Source of the DNA: Phymatolithon calcareum
Lineage: Eukaryota; Rhodophyta; Florideophyceae; Hapalidiales
NCBI GenBank assembly: GCA_977006965.1
Contig: OZ345370.1
Coordinates: 1,612,001-1,676,000 of the forward strand
Length of the DNA stretch: 64,000 nt
Direction: 5' to 3'
Below, piece by piece: positions 53,142 through 62,902 of the stretch; the stretch's first letter is position 1; each line of letters opens with the position of its first letter. Under the pieces are notes generated by a model. It was not told the DNA's origin. It was given only the letters and a program-made list of their open reading frames with translations, and searched no databases. Position numbers and translations under genes: made by a program.

Positions 53142-53354
53142 AAAGTCTGACTGATTTGCAACTGTTCAATTTCAGAAAGAAATAGAAGTCCAATATTAGA
53201 TTCAGCAATAACCAGAAAGGTGAACTTCACAAAGTCCAAAAAGAACTTACTTGTGATCCTTGGTTTCGAAATTACCTTGAATTCCGGAATGTCGGTAAAA
53301 ATCAGAAACTTAGAATAGCAACTTGTTGCCAACTGGCGAAAGTTGCCCCCACTC

Positions 53355-53796
53355 TGTTGAAAGTGTGAAGCTCGGAGCTCTCGTCGCCTCACACTTCAAA
53401 ATTAACGTTTGATCACGGTACACGTGTACACGTGTCAAGTCAAAAGACAAAGTGTCTCAGAACTTGGATTCATGAAGATTGACGGTGACACGTGTCAAAG
53501 TATGATAAGAGTATGATAATCATACTCCGCTCACTCAGTAGATGATTCTTGATTTTTTCATGTTACACGTGTCATATGATATTATGACAAATTTGTTTAG
53601 GGTTAGAGTGTCTCCGTCGTCAATTAGGGTTTTGATCAAGTCTAGTTGAGTTCTCAGGTCTATATAGTCTTGACCTGAGGTCCGCCAAGTCAATAAACCA
53701 AGGAACTCATTCACTCACAACCCAACTTCTCCTCAACCAATTCTTTCCAACCAAACATTTTCATTCACCTCATCTTATCCCTAACCTCCAACAACA
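53355..53796 (+). mobile_element. Solo LTR of a second LTR-retrotransposon family
   Basis: 442 bp starting TGTTGAAAGTG and ending CCTCCAACAACA, flanked by direct repeats CACTC (53350-53354 and 53797-53801); the left copia-1 LTR has a single CACTC at this point. It reads as a plus-oriented LTR: four CACGTG boxes, TATATA at 53661, AATAAA at 53692, then a C-rich U5. TATATA lies between inverted CTCAGGTC and GACCTGAG. A solo LTR forms by recombination between the two LTRs of a full element. Confidence 0.93.
53421..53571 (+). promoter_or_regulatory. Cluster of four G-boxes (CACGTG) in the solo LTR
   Basis: CACGTG at 53421, 53429, 53489 and 53566, each within ACACGTGT, and three followed by CA. 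They lie 90-240 bp upstream of the LTR's TATATA. CACGTG is the core site of bHLH and bZIP factors, so the element's promoter is likely driven by one of these. Confidence 0.7.
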
Positions 53797-54530
53797 CACT
53801 CCGCTGAGTAAGGATTCTTGTTGAGAAACTGGTTGGTAGTTTCTCCTTTATTGCTTGCTTAACTTTTTCTACTCGGGCAGACCTAGTGTCCGCTTATATA
53901 CTACTTTAAACACTACTATACGGAGGAAAAAAACCTGTCTAAAAGCTTCCCCAGATGTTTCTAGTAACATCGAAAAAGTTCTAGAAACCACTATGTAAAA
54001 ACTCTAGAAGTCACTAAGTAAATTCTAGAAACTACAGGAATAATCCTTCGACTCTATTTGGACAGGATCAGCCTTCAAGGATCGAGACATTAATCTATTT
54101 AACTAGTTTAAACTATAGTCCAGTAGTATCCTAACAACTGTACAAATTGATCTAAAGTACTCTGCATACTGTATTAGAGTTGTGTACTAGAGTGTGAACC
54201 ATTTCGTGTTATGTACACTTCTTATTTAAGTACAATTGTTATAGACAACCCAAACTGACAGTATTATCATAGTATAAAAGTATAAAGGATATTAAAAGTA
54301 TGCTTTGCACATGTCCTATATTCGGAAAGTGGGACATACGAAAGATACATAGAAGTAAAGAAAATATAATATTGGAATCCGTAACTGTTCATATCACGAG
54401 ATAAACACGAGCTTCTGTTTAAAAGAAACTCCATATGTACATACAAATATTAGAAATACAATAATAGGGTTTTAGACTAACCAGCGATAGTTATAGAGAA
54501 GTAACTATTCAAATTTTGAACAACAACTGC

Positions 54531-56197
54531 AACGGGCATGCCAGACCGATGGGTCCGATGAAGCTATTCTCGGCATGAGGGAGGGGAGAGGCAGAAAGCA
54601 AAGACTAAACCCGCAGGAGGAACAGCTCATTGTAGATGCGGCTCTGGAGTTCCAGACAAACGGCACTCCGCTGTGTCGTGACTCTTTGCAAGACCTGGCT
54701 CAAACACTAATCCAAACTTTGCCACCTGAGCGGCGGGCTGCCTTCGACTTTAACGGGGAAAGACCGGGAAAGCGTTGGATAACGAATTTGCTCCAACGTT
54801 TCCCAGCCTTGTCTTTAAAAACAAGAGCAAATCTGGAACACTACCGTGCAGAGGCGATGACACCTGAAATCGTCGCAACCCACTTCGCTCGTATTCAGGC
54901 GCTCTGTGTTAAGTACAACATTCGGCAGGGAGCACACATCTTTAATCTCGATGAGTCGGGGTTTTCAATTAGAGGCATGACTTTGGGAGGGCGGAAGAAG
55001 TGTATTGTAAGAAGAGGAACACGTGCCAATACAAGAGATGTGAAGTTCAGGGGCACTATTGACCATGTGACACTTATGCCCGTCGTGTCTGGTGCAGGGC
55101 AGGTATTTACATCAGTTATCGTTCTTCCGGGAGTTGAAGCGAAGTACAGAAAACTGCAGGGTGGGGGCTTCCAGACGCCCGCCAATATTCTCCCGGAGCC
55201 AAACTACTTATACTATAGAAAGGCCGCGGGTGTGGACGGGGAAATATTTTACTCATGGGCACTGAACTTTACAGAGGAGACTACGTTTTTAAGAAGAGGC
55301 GGGCAGAAGTTGTTGCTGGTTTTTGATGGCTTTGCCGGATACTTAACGTTCCGCACTCTGAACCATTTAAAAACAAATGGTATTATCGTTGCGGGGCTTC
55401 CTGCGCACACTTCTCACGCTCTTCAACCCCTCGATGTGGGTGTGTTTGGTCCACTGGAGGAGAAGTTTCGGCAACAGTTGTCTGCTCGGTCTGTGACATC
55501 TTCAAAGAACGAAAGGAACGATATTTAGACAGTTTGTTAACTCTTACGGAGGGAATATCATCAAACAATCACAGCAGAAAACATCACTGCGGGATTTCAA
55601 CGCAGTGGTCTTTGGATACAGTCAGAGCAAAGACCAGATCCGACTAAGGTTCGCAGTGAAGACTTCACATCTTCGGCGATAAGTCAGTCCCTGATTGAAG
55701 AAATGCCGGCGACAAGGGTTACGGCTACCCTACAGCACATATCCGACGAACCCCAGGCTCGTATTGAAAACTACAGACAACTTTAGGATTTATTTCTTTC
55801 GAGGTCGGAGCAACTTTGCTCCGATGGTGCAATTGTTCTGGAAAGTGGCATTATAAAAGTACCAACGCGTAGTGAGGCAACATTGACAAGCGACAACGTT
55901 CTATCAACACTGGAGGAGGCTGAAAGGAGAAACGCTCAAGAAGCTGCAAGGAAAGCAGCAGAAGCGGACGACCGACTACGCAGGAAGGAAGTTGTTGCTG
56001 CAAAACAGCAGGAAAAACGGGTTGAAAAAATTCTGAGGCAGAAAAAAGAGGACTATTTCGAAGAGGCTGCCCTGCAGGAGCACAAGAGTGCTCGGGTTTG
56101 CCGGCGTCAGCGTCTCAAGGAGACTCGCGCAGACAGGCGCGACTGTGCCAAGCGACGACGCCTGCACTTTGCTGACCGCCAAGGTGCATCATGTTGA
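54531..56197 (+). pseudogene. pogo-1 transposase, catalytic and C-terminal part
   Basis: Continues from 46298. A CENP-B-type DNA-binding region (GKRWITNLLQRFPALSLK) is followed by the DDE domain: NLDESGF, LVFDGFAGY and HTSHALQPLDVGVFGPLEE carry the three catalytic acids. After a TAG at 55526-55528 the same frame continues with NITAGFQRSGL (the usual pogo C-terminal motif) and a long charged coiled-coil-like tail to 56197, interrupted by two further stops near 55535 and 55786. The enzyme is therefore inactive in this copy. Confidence 0.88.
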
Positions 56198-56493
56198 AAT
56201 TGAAATCTTGAATTGATGATACTTTTATGTGTAATGAATTTTCTGACCAATTAAAATGAATGGCCCAGATTTAGAGCACCGATCCTGAAATCGTGGAATT
56301 CAGACCCTAACTTGTTTCATTGGATACAGGAAAATCCTCCCTTGCTGTGCGAGTGCCGTGACTCCACGTGAATGGCTCATGTCGTAAGCTTGCCAGCGAT
56401 GTAGGATACATGTGAAACATTAAACTCAATATATATTTTGCATTTATTTTTATGAGCGCCTGCAGAGTGGCCCATTATTAGGGGACGCTACGA

Positions 56494-57238
56494 TACCGGG
56501 TGGTTTTGCGTTGTGTCTGGAAGCAGTACTGTAAATCATTTCGCGGCCACTTCCAAATTAGTCGATACCGGATTTGCTGTGTTCGTGTTCGTTGAAACAA
56601 TTCCGTAATTTTTGGAGCCCCTTCTCAAGGACATTGTTCTGTACTTGTTCTCACCTCTCCTACTCATTTTATACTGAGTAAATGCGCTGGAACGACATCC
56701 GGTCGCGTCTCTTGGATCGGGATCGATATCGAGCGCTCAGTCCATTGTCCACCAATGAGTCTACTAGAGACAAAAGTACTGTGAGTACACTGGTGGCGAC
56801 GATCGCAGGGTTGGCGCTATCCATCCTGTTAGCTCGGAACATGCATCGAGAAGGGAGTTGAAAGGGACTTATGTACTGTAGCTCGCGCCAAAATGCAAAT
56901 TCGCGCTAAATGCGGACACGACAATTATGTTAACTTCTTGACCGCGGGAAAGAAGTTAACATTTTTGTCGTGTTCGTTTGCTTCCATCTCATCGCTGGCA
57001 GTTTTGTCATAGCGCTTTACAGAAGCGACCAACCAATTATATATCGCAAATTTCAAAACTGCTTCCGAACACAACACAAAAAATCCGGTATAGATCGAGC
57101 CTCACCCCGGGGAGATGCGGGAATTCTAAATATTTTCAATCAACTCAAGACGATACCTAAACCAATCATTTCGCCTCACTGGCCAATTTCCAACTGTAAA
57201 GAATCCTGGACGAGACTTCTCAATGATTTGAAATTTAT
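56494..57238. other. Spacer between transposons, with a hairpin
   Basis: About 745 bp without a gene. At 56913-56976 arms beginning CGGACACGACAATTATGTTA and ending TAACATTTTTGTCGTGTTCG pair over 26 bp with 3 mismatches and an 11-nt loop. It may be an end of the neighbouring IS5-like element. Confidence 0.55.
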
Positions 57239-58145
57239 TCAAAAATCAACACTAAACAACGGTTCCTCTTGTAACATTAAATGAGTAATGTTAAGCACAG
57301 AAAAGAAGCAATCGCCGTGCCGCGCGATATCATGTCGAAATCGTTGTTTCAGCACACTAAATTGTTTCAATCGTTTGTTCACGGTTTCGGGTCGCGCCCG
57401 AATCCTCGCCAATGTAACATGCATTGGATGTTGCGTCCCAGAGGGCTGGACGCACCGTGTATCTGTGTAGCCGCTATCGCCTATGGCGAACACATCGACC
57501 TTAAGCATCCATTTTAGCCCGCCGCGGAAGATGCGAATATCACTCAAGGCCCCACAGGGCCATGGTCCATTTGCCCAAACTATTTTAGCCGTCTCTACAG
57601 AGACGGCAATTTAATAGCGCAGCCCAGGTCCATTCGACTTATGGCTGTACCAGCATGCATCGAAAGGAGAGGGTTCTTGTATAGAGCAATCTGTCCCATC
57701 TACAGAAATAAAGCACCATTCTACGGGCTGGTCAAGCAGACGATCTGCAAAGGAAGTCTTTAGAAATTTAATATTAGAATGAGATTACGCAGAAGAAGAA
57801 AATTGTTATAAAACTAACCAATTTTAATAAACATAACAGTTGTGCAAACTTCCATTGCCATTTTCTGTATGTCTTTTCGTCCACGCCAGCAAGGGCGGCG
57901 TGGACGTGCTCAGTGGCATACACCTTCAGAAACATCAAAGCCCAGAGCATGTGCACAGGCTTGCTCTGTAGCGGCCGCAAGCCACAGAGAAGGGACCACA
58001 ACAAACTGCAAACACTTGTACTTGCGCCGAATAATGCGCGAAAGCGCCGATTCGCGTGAACAACACTGAGACCGGGCGCTCTCCCCAGAATCCCAGCCCC
58101 GAGGGCAGCGAAGTCGCTGGACGACACATAGTCGTCGTCTTTCAT
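57239..58145 (-). pseudogene. IS5/Harbinger-type DDE transposase
   Basis: Exon 1 from ATG 58145 holds the N-terminal region with CSLLWSLLCGLRP and LLWALMFLKVYATEHVHAAL then VDEKTYRKWQWKF, a conserved block of eukaryotic IS5-type transposases. A short intron (about 57827-57770, GTTAGT...TAAAG) restores the frame. Exon 2 has VEWCFISVDGTDC (first Asp), CWYSHKSNGPGLRY, then one in-frame TAA where the family has Glu, then FAIGDSGY (second Asp) and ETVNKRLKQFSVL (Glu), ending with HGDCFFSVLNITHLML. Only one disabling change is evident. Ends of the element were not located. Confidence 0.82.
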
Positions 58146-58411
58146 GTTGTGAGCGCACTGCAGTGCAGCTGTGTACAGTACTAGTACGACGGCGATGCAA
58201 GGTACTGCATATCTCTGTGTACTTTACAGTACAGTATGTAGAGATGCATTCCACGGAAGTACACAAAAACTGGAATTTAGTGTCCCAGGTAACATTCAAT
58301 AGCAAAGGACTTTACAGTAATACTCGAAAAGAAGCTCGCGGGAAGTGAGCAGCAAAATTTTACAAAAATTGATGAAAGAACTTGGTAAATTTGTTTCACA
58401 TTTTCTTTATT

Positions 58412-59989
58412 TCAATATTCAGGAACAAGGCCACAGTATTCCTCAGGGTGTTTTTCAATAATGTCTTGCAAGTAATCGAACAGCTGCTCCTTCTTCCACG
58501 TTAAATCTGTATCTAGTGCAAGACCGCAACGTATCATAGCCTTGCGTACAATCGGAATACCGTTTTCATCCTGCATGCTGTTCACCTTTTCCACGCATCG
58601 CACCGCGAGTTTCATATAATATGTCTTACCAGGGTTTTTTAGTTTGCCGGAAGCATCTGGACCGAATGCCCAATCTCCCTCTTCCATGCGCTGCAATTTC
58701 TCTGCCTCCTATTCCTCTCGCCATACAGCCTTAATTTTTTGAATAACAAAAGAATCCAAAGGCTGACACATATGCGTGCTGTTCGGTGGAAGATACCGAA
58801 TCTTAGTGTTGATAGAGTTCAATGATTCCACCTGTTGTGGCGTTTCATTGTGACCAGAGCAATTGTCCATGAACAAGGATCTCGTCCGACCAATAGGGTC
58901 ACTTGAAATGGCTCGCGGTTCGTTCAACCACTGGTTGAACACATTTTTGTCCATCCAACCCCTCGGCCCGGTTCTGTATGAAACACCGGGTACATTGTCA
59001 GGAACACCCAGTATGGGATAGTTTCGGTTCATGTTGCGAAAAATCATAAATGGTGCTTCAATTTTGGCGTTCACTCCTCCACTGATACGCAAAACCATAG
59101 TCATACCTTCCCCGCCTGAGACAACGTCCGCATACTTCACTTTCTTGCATCCATACACTCCTAGAGAGTAATGGCCATCCATGTTAAAAATAAAGTGCGT
59201 CTCATCCATGTTCTCCACCAAGTTCTCGTCCAGCACACCATCTCAAAATTCGCGCTCCAATTGGCCGAGATGATGGGAAATCAACTTCTCGGTGTATATG
59301 TTATGGGCGTTGCACCGTTGCAAAGAGCCGGACTGCTTTCGTATGACGATATTACATCTGTTCATGAACGATTGGATCCAGTTGTCCGTCACATGTGTAA
59401 TGATTGGGCGATGAGTACGATCGTCAAGGTCGGTTGACACGAATGGAGATGTGGGGTCGGAGAGTGTACGGAGTGCAATATGTTTCAAAAGCCGTCTGCT
59501 TAACTGGACACCAGCAGCGCTCAGTCTTTCAAATTCTTCCAATAGGACAGAGTGTAAATAGTCCACCCATGCATATCGCTTTCTTCCACGACCAGTTAAA
59601 GCTTTGATAGGTACACGTCTTTGCGAAACTCCAATGGTACGTCTTGATTGGATGAACATAGCCTTATCCTCTGGTGTGGTCAGTTTTTGAAGATAAGATT
59701 GGCGACTGTTCCACCAACGGATTGCTTTCTTCCGATTGGCTCCATAGGACTTCATATCCGTTGCTCGGAAGATGGTTGGAAAGTGCTGCACAGTGCGAGC
59801 GCCAATTGCGTCATCACTTGCGGAGGTTTCGACCTCGTTAATCATCCATAGAATAACTGCCTTCCTTTGCGACTTAGTTGAAACAACCTGGGTCCTCCGA
59901 CAAAAAGATGGGTGATGTTGATTGGTTGAGGGTGGTACATTGGTGGCGGAGTTGGACATTCTCGGTCTCAAACGAGCGGCGCTTTGCAA
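58412..59989 (-). pseudogene. pogo-2 transposase with two in-frame stops
   Basis: One reading frame of about 525 codons from near 59989 to 58412. The N-terminal half carries DNA-binding helices (WVDYLHSVLLEEFERL; VTDNWIQSFMNRCNI). The DDE domain has NMDETHFIFNMDG, LFMDNCSGHNETP and PPNSTHMCQPLDSFV. The frame is interrupted only by TGA at 59243-59245 and TAG at 58709-58711, each one transition away from an Arg or Trp codon, with no frameshift. The copy is thus recently disabled. The CATALYTIC acids are all kept. Confidence 0.88.
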
Positions 59990-60509
59990 GATCGAGAGTA
60001 TGGTGGAATGGTTGAGTGGGGCTATCTGCGACTCTCGGAAGAGATTTAGTCCTTATATGCTTTAATCAGGCATAAGTGCAACAACGCTTAACTAATGCAT
60101 ATAGATACATTCTATATGCAAAGTATATGAAAGGCCATATCATCCAATGATTCTGCACCATCATTTCTAAACACACCCAGTTGCTTCTGGTGCTCCGAGG
60201 AGCAGCGCTGTTGGTCAATAGCATTACTGTAAAGATGGCCTGTTTCCTGAAACGTTTTTTGTCATGACGCGTTAGCTTAAGAGCCAGCTTTGAGGAAGTC
60301 AGCATCTTCAAATTCTATCATTAGCGCCATTTTGTGTGCAAATTAAGAAACAAAAATTAAAAAACGAAGGTTTTAGACGTAAGCTATCAATCTGGCGACA
60401 TTTTCAATGAGTGGCGTTTCCCTGCGCTGGCGCAATGTGACTGAGCATTTCCCGAACAACCCTCTTTGGATCTCGCGTATAGGACAAATTAATGTCTGTT
60501 CCGCCCCTG

Positions 60510-60590
60510 CCTAGAAGATTGAACCCCGAGACCTCATGACTCATCACTGCGCACAGATAACCGACTATCCAGATTCCCGGAATTTATGCG
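60510..60590 (-). repeat. tRNA-derived SINE-like relic
   Basis: On the minus strand, TGGATAGTCGG fits an RNA polymerase III A box and GGGGTTCAATCTTC, about 50 bp on, a degraded B box; CATGAGGTCTCGGGG between them is tRNA-like. The T arm does not pair cleanly, so this is not a working tRNA. It lies within pogo-2. Confidence 0.5.
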
Positions 60591-60886
60591 AGACTCAGAG
60601 TCCATTCGGCTACCTTGTTTCAATGGGAGCTATGTTTTGTATATAAACTAAAGTGCTTCCAAGTAGATAAGCTTGCAGCTTCTGTAAGATCTAACGTATT
60701 TTGGAGGAGGAGCCTATTGAAAGTTTCAGAGACAATTTTTAATTTTGCAGCATGGTATTTTTTATTAATTTGGAAAAGTTTTAAGAGCTCATGGAGCACT
60801 ACAACCCCTATAGGACCCCTCGTACAACTTACGATATGGTTATTCTTACAGTGCCGACCATGGGACACTAAATTCCATATTCGGTG

Positions 60887-61603
60887 TACTGGTACACCAG
60901 TGCAGACAAAATTCATACACGGAAATACATACATCAGCCATCATACAGTACATACGTGAAAGAAAACGTTTTCTTCAGCTCATACTGCAGTGGAATATCA
61001 TATGCAGTAAACGTTTTTGAAATTTCAAAAACGTTACGGAACTGAGATTCAGATTTTCGGCATCGTTGTTTTTCAAAAATGTAGAGTGTGGCATGGCCGT
61101 TTTGAAAATAAGGGAGTCTGTTTAAGGCGACTGGGTGAAATTTTTTCTATAAAAATCGCAACGTTTGTATTAATAGGAGAGTATCTATCATCTAACGGTC
61201 AAATTTATTCGCAAACTTGTCCAATATGCTTCACTTGCGTATCTGAAAAACATCATTTGGGCATAAAAACGCCATTTCGGATAACTTTCGAGTAGTATAA
61301 CTCGGAAAGAATGTACGGTTGCCAGTCTAGTTCTTGCTTGTTTTCAGAACTGTAAGTAGCTCTATTTAGGTTGGCTCGCACAATGATCAGTATTGCTCTA
61401 ACTTTCAAGTTATTTCAATGCTTCTTTTTGTGCCAGGCAAGGCGTTGGGGTTGTTCCAAACGTTTCTCTTGAAAAAGAAAATCTGAAAAGTTTCGTAACT
61501 ATTCTAATTGGTCAGTAGTATTTTCATTAATTTTATTGGTAGATCAAAAATAGGAACTCAGAATGTTGTCGTAAACTATGATACTTTACTCTATGGTATG
61601 TCT
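60887..61603. other. Intergenic AT-rich region
   Basis: About 700 bp; short open frames without motifs, no repeats recognised. Confidence 0.5.
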
Positions 61604-61643
61604 TTCCCGCCAAATGCATAGTCCACTATGCATTTGGCGGGAA
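61604..61643. promoter_or_regulatory. Perfect palindrome of two E2F-type sites
   Basis: TTCCCGCCAAATGCATAGT, CC, ACTATGCATTTGGCGGGAA: 19-bp arms without mismatch. Each outer end is the E2F consensus TTTCCCGCC / GGCGGGAA. It lies 99 bp upstream of ATG 61742, so the next gene may be cell-cycle regulated; alternatively it is a hairpin from a lost mobile element. Confidence 0.65.
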
Positions 61644-61741
61644 TACAATGTGGACAATAGTCTATTGCATTACGTTTTTCGTGCCTAAAATAGTTGAGAA
61701 TCAATTCAGCGCTGCCGTACTCCTACTCTCACATTTTCGCC

Positions 61742-62723
61742 ATGGCACCGAAGCGGAAAAATCCGCATGCCGACTCTATCGCTGCGAATCCGCGCGCGGC
61801 CCGCATACTAGCCCAACTAGTTGCGACAGGGGCTGTTAAGCCTGCGGATAAGGCGGCGGATTGGTACAAGCACAAGCAGTATGCCGCCATCTTTTCTCCG
61901 TGCGATCCGGAAAAATTTCGGAAACGGTTGAAAAAGCTAGTGGACGAGAAATACGGCGAAGCTACGGCTAAACGTAAGGCTTTTTTTACTATCTCTATTC
62001 TACTTTTCGATTTCTTCTTTTCTAACACTTTCGTTTTTTGCAGCGTCTAAAACTCGTCCGAAGACGAGTATGATGGCAGATATCATCCTCGGTGGCGCGG
62101 CTGAGGATGCCGAGGATGCTTTAATGGACCACGAAGATGACGCCTCGGCGGTTGAAGGCGGAAGCGACGCGGTTCTGGGGGGCGAACTGCTCATGGCACC
62201 GCTGCAGTTCAAGCCCCTATTCGTTCTTTCCGAGTGGAAGCACCCGAGGACGAAGGACAACCGAGTCTCTGTGGCTGTGCTGCTCCCCACCGTTGTTGGT
62301 GAGCAAGAAGGCGACGTGCGCGTGTCCGTTGAAGACGGTTTGTTTTTACGGGTTGATGTCGTCTGGCCTCCTGCGCTCACGAATGTGCCTATGTTAATGG
62401 AGATGTGGCTCCAGGGGGATGGTGTCCCTAAAATTGAGGACTACCATCCCCAATTGCAGGGCTTTTACGACTACCTGGAGCAATTCCAGGCGAACCAGCG
62501 AGACAAGGTTGAGTCTTTTTCCCGCATTCCGCTCCCTTTTGTAGTCAAACCAGATATTGAGAGGCATGTTTTAGGCTGGGAAGGGTCTTCTCAAATTATT
62601 CTTTTCGTCACTTTATCGGCTCCGGACCGCAACTTCAACCCCGACGAAAAGAAGCTTGTAGTTAAAATTTTGAAGAGGTCGACAGGTGGATCCGTTGCTG
62701 CTACGAGCTCAGTATCGCAGTAA
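61742..62723 (+). CDS. Two-exon gene of unknown function
   Basis: Exons 61742-61973 and 62044-62723, intron GTAAGG...TTTTTTGCAG (70 bp, strong pyrimidine tract); 303 residues. Exon 1 is basic (MAPKRKNPHADSIAANPRAA) with a short helical region; exon 2 begins with an acidic Ala/Gly-rich segment, then a globular part containing KPLFVLSEWKHPRTKDNRVS, VAVLLPTVVGEQEGDVRVSV and LTNVPMLMEMWLQGDG. I know no such family. Given transposons on both sides, it could belong to a mobile element, but the clean intron, intact frame and the E2F-like palindrome upstream suggest a host gene. It stops 187 bp before the copia-2 coding end. Confidence 0.65.
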
Positions 62724-62902
62724 ACATTGGTAGAAAATTTTAATTACACAATTTCCGTGGCCAAAACTACAAAGAATTAACTTTCCCGCATCTCCCGGCG
62801 GTTGCCTAGGGCTACGTGTCTATCTAGCGCATATCATAACATTGGCGCGACAGTCGTCGCTTCGTGACAGTTTGACTGTGTCATTAGAGCATATCATATC
62901 GG

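Larger units (their letters stand above)
46299..54525 (-). mobile_element. copia-type LTR retrotransposon (copia-1) inserted in the pogo-1 transposase
   Basis: 8227 bp with TG...CA ends and a 5-bp duplication ACTGC. The coding direction is leftward. Order from the 5' LTR (right): extra zinc-finger ORF, gag with CCHC knuckle, protease, integrase, reverse transcriptase, RNase H, polypurine tract, 3' LTR (left). Integrase before reverse transcriptase places it in Ty1/copia. The polyprotein is split by stops and frameshifts, so it is not autonomous now. A 442-bp solo LTR of another family is nested in the 5' LTR. Confidence 0.93.
53290..54525 (-). repeat. copia-1 5' LTR (right copy), interrupted
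   Basis: 1236 bp; without the nested solo LTR and its duplication it is 789 bp, the same as the left LTR. Ends TGTCGG and AACAACA, then the ACTGC duplication. Confidence 0.93.
44690..56493. mobile_element. pogo-type DNA transposon (pogo-1), interrupted by a copia element
   Basis: Terminal inverted repeats of about 30 bp: left TCGTAGGGTCCCCCAATAAT and right (inward) TCGTAGCGTCCCCTAATAAT, both continuing with GGCCACTCT, each flanked by TA. Excluding the inserted retrotransposon and its duplication, the element is about 3.6 kb. It encodes two divergent genes: a pogo/Tigger DDE transposase (plus; 46169-46298 then 54531 onward) and a SANT/trihelix-like protein (minus; 44988-45737). The transposase is broken, so the element is dead in this copy. 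Confidence 0.85.
58262..60886. mobile_element. Second pogo-type transposon (pogo-2)
   Basis: 2625 bp flanked by TA. Terminal inverted repeats of about 28 bp: left CACAAAAACTGGAATTTAGT and right (inward) CACCGAATATGGAATTTAGT, both continuing GTCCCA. The element encodes a DDE transposase on the minus strand (58412-59989) and contains a tRNA-like relic at about 60510-60590. The repeat sequence is unlike that of pogo-1, so it is a separate family. Confidence 0.85.

Noticed and set aside
52775-53392. 205-codon minus-strand frame starting in the solo LTR
   Set aside because: It crosses the junction between the solo LTR and the copia-1 LTR, so it cannot be an ancestral gene.
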